Positions 47,301-56,694 of a stretch of DNA of 64,000 bases are shown piece by piece (positions within the stretch are counted from its first letter, which is position 1; every line of letters begins with the position of its first letter). Origin of the DNA: Oxytricha trifallax (Eukaryota; Ciliophora; Spirotrichea; Sporadotrichida; Oxytrichidae). The translations under genes were made by a program, and so were the position numbers. Location of the stretch: contig ARYC01000835.1 of assembly GCA_000711775.1 (NCBI GenBank), positions 49,441 to 113,440 of the forward strand, in the 5' to 3' direction. The notes below the pieces were generated by a model. It was given only the letters and a program-made list of their open reading frames with translations. It was not told where the DNA came from and did not search any database.

Positions 47301-50040
47301 TTTTAACGATAATTCTATTACAACTTTATTTTTTTAAAATTATATTAATAAATCAGAATTAATTCTAATCTATATATAATGGCAGCATAAAATTATATAA
47401 ATATATTTCATCTTCTGACATTGATTTGCCATGTCTATCTAATTACTTGTAATTCACTTCACTTCTCTTTTTTTAATAAATAAAGTATAAAATTTACTTG
47501 AGTGGGGCATGATGATTGCACTTCTTGCAGATAAAAAGCTTTTTAACTTTTATCAGCTCATCATTTACTCAAATTATTTTTTTTAATTTTCAAACTAAGG
47601 TATAATTCATTTTTAATTGTACTCCTAAATAATCACTTCTCTTATCTTTTAAGAGAAATTTTATATGCCAGTTACAGCATTGATATTTTTTACAATTGCA
47701 TCTTTATTACTTATATAATAAGTAAGTTCTTCGATTATTTTTTCGTCAGTTAACGGCATTCGGCAGTCGCAGCAGAAAGTTTAGACCTTAGACTGAATCT
47801 AAAAATTTTATATATAATTTTATAATAAGCAACTTAATGAGAAACCAAAACTCTTTAATAAGATGTCCTATTGATTTGATTATTAGGATTTTTTATGCCT
47901 TATTGGAATCTCCAGATAATAAAGAATTTAAATGAATTTAATATGTAATAAATATATATAAGTATACTCATATGAAACAAATTTCATCTACTTATCTTGA
48001 TATAATTTTTGGCTAGAATGTTTAAGGGCAATCTTAATATAATTCCTTCTAAATTAAGCAAGTTCTTGGAATCACTTCTTTGCACTTATCTAAAATTATA
48101 ATATTTGTTTGAAACACAACATTTTATTTCTCATTCTTATAAAGGTAAATGAAAAATATAACTTGTATGTATATATCATCAAAAGTCACTTTGAATTTTG
48201 CTTTGCTGGTATGTTATAAGAAATGTATACTGAATTTATTGCAAGTATTTTATAACTTATCATAGAAAGCAGGCTAAGATTATTACTTATTAAAATGACT
48301 CAACAAATGAATTAATTTAAATATCTTAATTCTACTGTCCTATTAAGATTAAACAGTATTATTTTCTCTTAGCTGGTAAAAATATTTAATGTCTCTATAA
48401 CTATAAAAAAACTCACAAAGTTGACATATTTTGAATTTACTTTTCAACATCATTTAGTGACTAGTACTTTACAAAAAAAATGGCATTCATTTTTATTTGA
48501 TATCAATTTTATTATTCTTTAAATATACATTTGCTAACCAAAAGTTCATCTCTTTATATGCCTTTTTATATTTTCATTTAGAATGAAGTTATTGTAATTT
48601 AAAACATTAAATGTGTTTTACATTCATTTAATTTTTGCTCTTTTAATTATTATTCATCATCCTAGATTGATTTTAACCTTCCATAACAACTTTCAAAAAT
48701 ATTTTTAATCCATCAATTCAAATATCTTTTGGATCATTATCCAATATATACTCTTTTTCTATATTTAGTAGAGTGTTTTTGGCTTTTTATCAATCTTAAG
48801 TTAAACATGATAAGCCTATTACAAGGAAGTGCTTTTAGATTAAAGTTACTAAATGCTTAAATTCAAATCATTGTTGTTCCCATCTTTTTTCAGTGTCTCT
48901 TGAGCTTTAGGTCTTCTGATGTCGCCAATCTTAATAGTAAGTATTGCAGAAAAAAATATTTAGATATGTTTTTTGTAACTTATAATAATAGTGAATAACA
49001 AGTTGTTCTAGGAGCACCATCTTTAGGGTTTCATTTTCTTAATAATTAATTTTATTGTAATTTATCGTTTTATATTATAATTTATAATTATCAACAAGCA
49101 AGTTGATTATTTACTCAATGTATTTATCTCTTGGCTTATGTTAATATGCAGCGCTAGGATATATGAAATAACTATATGAAATCGAATCTTCATTAATACT
49201 CAGCTAAAATTTAATGATTGACTACCATTTCTTTTTAGCCATAGACTTCAATCATACTTCTGTTAACATGATTTAATTAATAAATAAATTTGTCTCTTCA
49301 CCCTGTAGTCATCCTTTTTATAAATATTACTATTTTCTATGTTGAGATAAGAATTCTAGGGAAATATGATATAAAATTTCATAACTAAGCCTAAGGAATA
49401 ATAAAAATATTTCATATTATAAAAAGAATAAAAAATTATCAAATTTTCTTATTTTAAAGGATGCCATAATTTCCTACTAAACTCAGCTTTCCAAGAAATT
49501 AAATCACTAACAAATTTAATTAATAAATTTTGGGATTTGAATCTCTTTGAAGGCAGCATCTTCGACACATTTTCTGTGACCTCTGTGATTAGAATTTTAG
49601 ATAGGACAGTATGTTATCTCATTTCCAATAAACATTCCTTTTTCACTTAAAATATGAAATAATATTAGCTACAGAATTTTAATTAGAAAATTAATTTAGC
49701 ATTCACCTTCATGATTTGCAACATCTGGTAACAGTTAAGCACAAATAGAGCAAATATTTTCCATAAAAAACCCTAAGAACATCATATCTCGGTAATCATG
49801 ATTTTACTATATTTAATTAATAATTATCTTCATAGTATTCATCAACTTCAAAAGCTGGCTATTGTTGAACTTTTTCTTTATTATTTTCAAATGTAAACAT
49901 AATAAATATTTTTAATAGATATTTATATTTTGAACTACTTCATGAGGAACTTAGTAGTCTACTTCTTCATTAATTTTAAGATCTTGCTTGAGCTCTTCCT
50001 AAGGGTTGATTAATTCAATTTCAGGTATATATAGATCCAT
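38327..50040 (-). CDS. RCR-type (MYCBP2-like) E3 ubiquitin ligase, copy C
   Basis: Start ATG 50040 (MDLYIPEIELINPQEELKQD), stop TGA 38327 after AVAEQIRLLPVNNL. Domains N to C: CSICAQLLPDV (49760), YCPIQNSNHRGHRKC (49600), FCCDCRMPL (47770), a C.KCNHHTPLK site (47530), CEKCR..CFKCK (45690), CNHFCGG.STESSCIPCL (45400), RING CMICYTDILGQAP-VIQLNCKHLFHQHC-FGHLDCPSCG, QKERLFEEEEFK (40620), then the tandem-cysteine domain: CGGRRDCEAEINEAN (39110), YIDFKCQFCCTP (38950), FFCFGATRYCEPC (38850), CLGKEGGCAFNGDHLPNGTPY-HAGCKMCK (38760-38690), LLGRRASINIADQ (38400). Seven IESs share positions with other copies; two have been enlarged (40864-45167 by a TBE, 47801-49544 by unidentified DNA). No residue loss was seen, so this is the best candidate for a functional copy. 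RCR resemblance is from recall of the family; the N-terminal zinc clusters are not in MYCBP2. Confidence 0.76.
38432..38498. other. Copy C IES, 67 bp, pointer GG
   Basis: GG at 38430-38431 and 38497-38498. Excision joins IVP to LLGRRASI; the unexcised frame meets TGA. Confidence 0.7.
38715..38731. other. Copy C IES, 17 bp, pointer ATA
   Basis: ATA at 38712-38714 and 38729-38731. Joins NGTPY to HAGCKMCK, restoring the GC..C end of the tandem-cysteine domain. Confidence 0.8.
38872..38922. other. Copy C IES, 51 bp, pointer AG
   Basis: Excision gives KCQFCCTP-AKFFCFG. Here length is a multiple of 3, so the case rests on copies A, B and D, where retention breaks the frame. Confidence 0.68.
39031..39054. 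other. Copy C IES, 24 bp, pointer ATAT
   Basis: ATAT at 39027-39030 and 39051-39054. Joins LPLPEN to ILCIYCN. In frame either way in this copy. Confidence 0.72.
39900..40560. mobile_element. Fold-back element, about 0.66 kb, nearly all inverted repeat
   Basis: Two arms of roughly 290 bp (39900-40192 and 40270-40560) are inverted copies with scattered mismatches: GGGGGCGATATCTAACCT on the left, AGATATCGCCTCCCC on the right, both running through GTCAATTTAGGG. Only about 80 bp lie between them. No coding. It occupies the spacer between the tandem-cysteine and EEEE coding blocks of copy C and is absent from copy D. Confidence 0.85.
41085..42132 (+). pseudogene. TBE 42-kDa DDE transposase, decayed
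   Basis: Aligns along its length with the intact transposase at 61379: GSIYDKK near 41090, HADEAVF.FN near 41585, then NVPYSPQFYGI near 41900. Several frameshifts and TGA codons break it. The first catalytic Asp context is still readable; the second is degraded. Confidence 0.78.
42150..42880 (-). pseudogene. TBE 22-kDa ORF, decayed
   Basis: Convergent with the transposase, as at 62453-63235. Shared features are the MNIDAGAG-like motif near 42230 (CATCTATGTTCATC on the plus strand) and a Lys/Arg-rich stretch. Multiple frame breaks. Function of this TBE protein is unknown. Confidence 0.62.
43620..44900 (+). pseudogene. TBE 57-kDa zinc-finger/protein-kinase-like ORF, decayed
   Basis: A zinc-finger-like CSQCEQTYEI (43720) is followed by a kinase-like region: YREFI (44500), then ELQKLGYVHRELQPEN (44570), the counterpart of the HRDLKPEN catalytic loop with Asp and Lys replaced, and VDFKR in the DFG position. 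TGA at about 44638 interrupts the frame right after the loop. TBE elements are known to encode a zinc-finger and kinase-domain protein in this position. Confidence 0.72.
45223..45268. other. Copy C IES, 46 bp, pointer TGGAG
   Basis: TGGAG at 45218-45222 and 45264-45268. Excision joins ILGQAP to VIQLNCKHLFH and completes the RING. Confidence 0.8.
45963..46382. mobile_element. Second TA-terminal inverted-repeat element with G+C-richer cargo (420 bp)
   Basis: Inverted repeats of about 53 bp (TATTGTAGGAATACATTC... at 45963-46015; complement at 46330-46382) bracket about 310 bp of higher-complexity, G+C-richer DNA. The tips resemble those of the 23.7-kb element: TATTG(A)TAG, AATAC, CGATT, TGGG in the same order. 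TA stands at each end. It lies in the spacer between the CNHHT and CFKCK coding blocks of copy C. Confidence 0.8.
46017..46296 (-). CDS. Open cargo segment of the second inverted-repeat element, unknown
   Basis: From ATG 46296 the minus strand reads MSANHDNIILSGQRIKNETV, then IMNLSHRPSEKNPLYYFLG, then LNISLPGMIQEYCQQ and STVESIYFLILSHFG, with no TGA before the left repeat arm. The plus strand is also open (FYGRSRNFSWTLLLAIF), so the coding strand is a judgement from composition. No family recognised. Confidence 0.4.
47801..49544. other. Copy C IES, 1.74 kb, pointer TGAATCT, enlarged
   Basis: TGAATCT at 47794-47800 and 49538-49544. Excision joins AAFKEI to QSKVQTFCC. Copy B has a 61-bp IES here. 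The extra DNA is A+T-rich; a patch at 48955-49020 matches the short TBE-derived element near 31475-31540 (TAGATATGTTTTTTGTAACTTA), so part of it is mobile DNA. No ORF is convincing. Confidence 0.68.
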
Positions 50041-51500
50041 TCTTCAGTTATTAATAAATATGTATGCTTTAATACTGTGATAAATAAGGAAAAATATATA
50101 ATTATTTGGATATTTTCAAATATTTGTTTAATAAATATTAACAAAGATATTGAATGGGAAGGTTTTCTATCTCATTAATAAAAATTTGTTTATATTTTGT
50201 GTCTATTAGTTAAAATCACTGTCCTCAAATATTAACAAATCTCACACACTAAAACATCAGGTAACTTTATTAGGTTAATTAATATCAAATTATTCAAAAT
50301 TTTAACACAATTAATTGAAGCATTACTTAATTTTAATTCTAGTTTTGAGGAGGTCTAAGTAGGTGCATAATCAATTTTTGACTTTTTTAATTTATTTATC
50401 TGATCATTCTATCTCCGATAAAAATATCATTATTTATTTCATGCACCTACTTGGGGTTCTGAGAATTCTTTTGCATCTACTTAAACCTTCACTAGTTTTT
50501 CATTTAAAATTAGACTAAATTGAATTTAAAACTTGAAATATATATTTAATTTTTGAAAGTGTAAAATATACGAGCATTGAAATTTATATAGTGATTTATA
50601 TATTTTTCTATTAAAAAATTCACAAATAAAATAAATTTTAATACTTTGGTCAGGAAACTTCTTCTCTCAATTTACTATTTTAAAATTTACGCATTAATTT
50701 ATTTTATCATAACAATTTAGGATAAAGTATGTAAAAATTAAATTTAATTTAATTTAGAATAATTTATACTTTTGTCAATAATTAAATATATTTATTATTA
50801 AGTGATTAAAAATCGTAGAAATAATAAAATAAACTCCATACATTAATTAAGTCATTAGGATAGTGGTAAAAAATACTACACTAAATTACAAATTATTTGC
50901 TGGAATTAAATATTATATAGGTTTAAATCAAATTTACACCCTGATTTTATCATTTTAGAAGGAAAATTAAACGAGTCAATAATTTTAATAATCAGCCTAA
51001 ACTTTATAATTACAGGCCAATAATAATAATTATTTCTATATAATTGTTCTTAACCCTAATTCTTATTGACTTAATTGATCTGATCTATGGGATTTAAGAA
51101 ACTGTTTTTTTAGATTTATTTAATAAAACTAATCTAAAATTTATCTAAATCTTTTTAGTAATTATTTTGACGAATGATTTTATCTGAAATAAAAATGAAT
51201 TGCTCATTAATTAAGAATCTCATTATTTTTAATCTTTTATATTCAATTAAAATCTAATTTTAGATGAATATACTTAAAAATATTAAGCTTATAGAAATCT
51301 ATAAATATAATGAAATTGTATAGCCCTTATTCAATTATTTAAATCAAAATAACTATATCAATTTAAAAATAGAAAGAGTTAATTTACTATGGAAAATTTT
51401 TCTTATATAAATATATGAAAAAATAATCAGAAGAAAAATTCATTAATTCAATGATTTAATTAACATTTATTTTTAATATTAATTTAATTTTTATTTTAAT
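50041..51500. promoter_or_regulatory. Upstream region of copy C, conserved with copy B
   Basis: Contains AATATTAACAAATCTC about 180 bp before the start and AGTAATTATTTTGACGAATG at 51157, both also upstream of copy B. Between them, 50350-50490 has an imperfect inverted pair around AAGTAGGTGCAT / ATGCACCTACTT. No coding. Confidence 0.45.
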
Positions 51501-51649
51501 AAGAATAACAAATAAATGAACAATGTCCTAAAGGCAAATATTATCATCTTTATTAAGTATTAAAATTGGTTAAATTAATAAAAACTCCAAAACCTTCTTA
51601 AAACAATTTTATATACTTTAAAAAGATTTTTTTTTAAAAATTGGTAATG

Positions 51650-52150
51650 CTCAAAATTTTATGTTACTTGACTGTCTCTCCTTTGGTATCACTCGTAAGA
51701 ATATTGAGAAGTACTTAATGCATTCCCTAGAGAAGAGAATTACACTCTTTGAGTTCTTTTGTAATAAATAAAAAAAACTTTAAGAGATTGAAAGTTCATC
51801 ATGATTTTCTCTGATTTTAAGTCTCTATGTACATAGCCAAGCAAAAAGCAATAAACAGTATGCTGCATAATATATAAGCCATTTTGTCATTTGCATTTGT
51901 TATAACAAAAATTTCTCTGGTAGTCATTTCAAGGAGGGGTAATCTAAATTCTAAATAACTTTTCCAAGCAATATATTATCAAACTAAATAATGTACTTCC
52001 TCGCACTCTCTCACCTTTGCCTCTTAAAGTTCATAATACTAATTACCATATTAAATTTAAAACTTCTCTTTAGCAAGGAAGTAAAAGAAATAATAATTTT
52101 TTAGGTATATTGGTCAGTGATCAATCTTATCCCATTTTTTATCTCAGAGT
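51650..52150 (-). pseudogene. Remnant of TBE kinase ORF
   Basis: The minus strand reads LGYVHRDLKSEK near 51830, the kinase catalytic loop with Asp and Lys intact, then decays in both directions. The orientation is opposite to the adjacent TBE at 52206, so it belongs to a different insertion. Confidence 0.65.
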
Positions 52151-53029
52151 AATGTAGCTCTTGAGGCAAATATCTATGCAAATTTAAATAAATGAATCTA
52201 AATTAAATACCTCAAAACTCCTTTAGTAGTTTTATTGAGTTTTTGATTGATAAAGTAGGCACATTAGTGCATACTTTATTTTGATTTTAATTGGTTTGAC
52301 GTAGAAGACTAGGTTTATGATAAATTAGTGTTTATATACGAGGTTTGGTGTCAGAATATGACAATGAGTATATAGATCTTTTTATTAGATTGCATTATGA
52401 ATGTGAAGATTATAAAGAATAACTTGAACTTACTTTAGATTACAATTCGATAGCAAGGCTGCTTCATAATAGTCCTAAAACTGTAAGGTCTTACGGCTTG
52501 TTAGCCTTTAATTAAAAAAGATAAGACTTCTATTAAGCTTAAAAGACTTTAAAAATTTAAGCAACATTATATTTACTATCTTATGAATGAAAAAACTCTG
52601 TATTATTGTGCTAATCTATTTCTAGCTAAGAGATATGTGATGTTTATCTCTAATTCCTTAAGCTTCACTTCTTTTATTAATTTAGGCACAATTTATAAAA
52701 AATGGAATATTTTTTAAGAAAGTCAATCGCATAAAGAGAGTGATTAATTTTAATGTTCCATTTTATAATGACAATTTAAATTATATATTCAATTAAATTC
52801 AGAAGGCTAAAGAGCATAATATTATCTAAATACATGCTGATGAGGCTGTGTTTACATTATTACCTTTATATCTAGGTCTTGATACAAGGGGTACTGTAAT
52901 ATGATATGGGAGTAAATGATTTAAATGTTAAGGTTAAGACTCATTCAAGACTAGGAGGAATAAGCGAAGATAGTGGCCTCGAGATTTATGTTTTCTACCT
53001 ACATTTATAAAAATCTTAGAAAATTTTGT

Positions 53030-55090
53030 AGATTGATAAAATTAATTAAAGTTTAGAATAAATATGGTTTTATATATCTTAACTTTTCCATTTACCTAAA
53101 TGTGAAGCTTAACTAGGTCTTTCTAGATTGATTTTATTTAATTGGTTGTCAATAAAAACTTTTTATTGTTTTAATTTTCTAATCTAAAGTCTAAATTAAT
53201 GATTTCTTCTTTTTCATTTCGTCTTTTTAATTTTTGATCTGTCTTGAACCTCCCTTATTTCATAATTTTTCTATTTTACTCTATTTATTTTGGCTAAGTA
53301 CTTTTCCTAAAGTGATAGAGTGCATTTCGTTTTTTATCAGTTTTATGGTGACATAAATATTTATTTTTCCTTTTTATATAAATGTGTTGTTTAATAAATC
53401 TTTATTATAATCCTATATATTTTCTGTATGGTCACCATTTAAAGGTATATCCTCAATTTCTAAACTTAAATAAACTTTCTTTGACATGATTGTTTATGTC
53501 AGAGATATATTTTTTATGATAGTAGACCCGCTCAACGACTCCTATATCAGGGAAATCTGAAGGAGTAACTTTAATTTTAGGTATCAATTAATGACTATAA
53601 TTTGCTTTCACAATTGAATATGTCGCTGGTTCTTATTCAAAGACGATTATGTGTGTTTACATAAATAAATTTACTGCGGTTTATAGTTAAACTTTTGAAA
53701 CAAACATAACTTATTGAGTCCCATTCTTTTTATCGATTAGCAAGTCAGATCATAAGATGCTGTTTTTGTTAAGACATAAATTTTTATGTAACATTTTAGT
53801 CGAAAAGTTCGACAACATTTTATGTTTAGGATCCTATCTAGTTCGTTGTAATTTATGTCAATGGATTTTACCATAGAGACCCTTTTGATTGATTCTAATA
53901 ATCATGTTAATCTATAACTATTAACCAAAGTTTATTAACTAATTAATGGGTTTTAATAGCTATAAATTGTATTGGCTTAATTATGTACTATAACATAAAT
54001 AAAATTTTATATTGGCTTAATTTATGTATTATCACATAATTACATTTTAATAGAACTTGATCTTAAATTCTTATGATTCTATGATTGAATCTTATACTTA
54101 GTTTAATCAATTGGATATACAATGAAAGGTAAACCCAGAATTTATGTATGAATAACATAAATGAAATAATCATATACTTACTCTAAAATTTGACTGGCGC
54201 ATCCTGACTTTTTTATAAGCGCCAACTGACAGTAATATATTATTCTCTTAAAAGTCTTTTTGGCGTTGTCTGACATTTTCTTTGCGCCAACTGACATAAA
54301 TAATTAGAGTTTAGTGTTGACATAAATATAGCAAGTAAATCTTTGTTCCCATTTGACTTATACGGACTTGAATAAATTAAAATGAACATAATTGAATTTA
54401 ATAGTTTTTAATTATAAAAATATGGGCGAAATTACTTAGTATTTTCTTAGGGCCTAAGTCATATAATAAAAATCTCACTTAAAAACAAAGATTTGAACAT
54501 GAAATTTTTCAATTAAAAATGAGTACCCTAACTTAATTTATGACACGAATAGTAGTAATGATAAACTTAGAAACTTTAAAGATAGATAAATAAGTTGGAT
54601 ATTTAGATAAGTCTGCTAGATCAAGAAATAAACTTAAAAGTTTTAAAATCCTAAGTGAACATTAAATGCGGAATTAAGTATACATAGTAATTGAATTGAA
54701 AAGGCATTAAGTCTTGTATAACTGAAATGACTAAAGTTTAAAAATTACAAATCAAGCTGATAAAGATATAACATATGAGAATTAAGTTCTTATATAAGAA
54801 AAAGGATAATGTTTAAAAAAATTGTTTGTAATTTACTAGATGCAGAAAGTATTATTTTTATTCTGTTTGATCAATGGAAAAATTAGAGAGAGAAGCTAAA
54901 GAATATTTATTTATTTGATATTTTAATTAATTTTATCAATTTACAAAATTTTCTTCGATTTTGATAATTCTATAAAAACTAAAAATATATTAAGTTCCTG
55001 CAATATCTAAGAGATAAGCTTTTTGACTACGAGATTATTCTATTTATTGAGAACTTATCTTGCTAATAAAACTAAAGACTCAAAATATGA
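53030..55090. mobile_element. Unidentified insertion inside the decayed TBE transposase
   Basis: About 2 kb separates the two transposase halves. It is rich in the motif GACATAAA and its complement TTTATGTC (53345, 53485, 53770, 53853, 54290, 54315) and holds the tandem hairpins at 54195-54296. No open frame was seen. Boundaries are approximate. Confidence 0.5.
54195..54296. repeat. Two tandem TGGCG...CGCCA hairpins
   Basis: TGGCGC...GCGCCAACTGACA (54195-54231) and TGGCGTT...GCGCCAACTGACA (54261-54296) are successive stem-loops, each followed by the same CTGACA. Both contain CTGAC in the loop. Confidence 0.7.
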
Positions 55091-56694
55091 AAGTCAAAAT
55101 AAAATCTGTATTGAACTAACGTACCTTACAGTCCTTAATTAAACGGATTCTAGTTTTATTGGGGGCTATTGAAAGCTAGTTATTAAATACTTGCTGCTTT
55201 AAATAATGATCCATGACTTAAAGATAGACACAGTAAATTCAATAAGAATGTTGTTAAATATTTACTGATCTGAAAGCTAAAGTATGCTCTATAATTGAAA
55301 TTTTTGGGTTTATTTAAAAGTGTTTTAATTAAATACCCATCCCCACACCTCACCACCTTTTAAAATATCCTATTTCCATTAAATTCTTAGTCTTCTTTTT
55401 ATAATCTACTTCATTCTTGACATTTATGATTATACAATTAGCAAAAGCCATTCCAAATGAACTCTAGAGATCCTATAAGAATAAATGTAAGTCCTAAATA
55501 AATTTACAAACTAAAGCTTGCTCATATTATATAACAAATACTGTTAGCTTTTTTGTTTTAAGAATTCTTATTCTTCTTCTATTTCATCTTTATAAATATC
55601 TACAAATCCTTAAGAACTTACTTTTTTAAATATGAAGGTTTTTATAGAATAATTTTATTCTAATTACTTTATTCTTCCAACCCTATCTACATATTTTTAT
55701 ATATTAATTTATAGGAAATATATACATCAAACAATTATTTTTCAAAAATTATAAATTCTCAAATCATCTTCACTTGACATAATTCAAGATAGTAATAATA
55801 TTAGGATTTACTTTTTAAAAATCTTTTTTTTGAAGTTTGATAGGGGAGGGGAGAAATATCTAAGGGAGAGCAATGTTCAAAATTGTAGATTTTATCAAAT
55901 GAATAAATATACATATAAATATGCTCATTAAAAAATATGGCTACTCTTTCTTTCATCTTCTTAAAGTTTGCTTTGACCAATATTTTTTCTCTTAGTGCCA
56001 GTTCTTCATCTATGTTTATTAGTCAGGTTTTTATAATTCTTTGAAGATCCTCTCAATTCATGCTTTACTTCAGACTTTCTCTTTCTGTTTAGTTGCTGCG
56101 TTTTTTCCATCAAATATATTCCAGTGCCTGATTTTTCGATAATTTTAGAAGTTAAAATTATAAGAGTTTAATAATTGCTTCTTAAGTTCCTAATAGAAGA
56201 TTGTTGCTGATTTATAATACTTACTTCTCTTTTTCTTCAGGATAGATGCTCTTAAGTTTCCAATGAACTTTTAACATCATTTAAGTACTCTTGTTTAAAG
56301 TTTTAAGCTCGCCAAAAATGAATTTTTTCTGGTATTTTTTTTGAAAATTAAAATTTAGAAGGGATAAAATTGAATCATAGATCTCTCATTTCATAGTGAT
56401 AGAGATTTGTTACAGATATTTTATAGTTAGTCAGGTATTTTAATTATCTTTATTTCATTGCTCTTAAAAGTTTTTAATATTCACTTAGTAAGGCTTTTAA
56501 AAATGAGAACTTTGTTTTTTTATATTAAATATACACCATAAAAAATGCAGAATTTTGATTCTTACTTCATTGTTTTTTAATAATGATAACTAGCATAATA
56601 AAATTAACAATTTCTTAAGAATTTAAAGTAAAATCAATATATTGATAGGGCATGTTGTTACAACTCTTATTTATTTATGATATAATTTCTTTAA

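Larger units (their letters stand above)
52206..56560 (+). mobile_element. Decayed TBE element split by a later insertion
   Basis: A worn tip CAAAACTCCTTTAGTAG at 52206 leads into a transposase-like region: homology to the 61-kb copy at 52310-52990, interruption of about 2 kb, then YSP.LNGF.FYWGLLKAS near 55150 and on to 55330. The minus-strand 22-kDa ORF homolog follows at 55950-56540. Frames are broken everywhere. The right tip is lost; the element abuts the 3' end of copy D. Confidence 0.68.
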
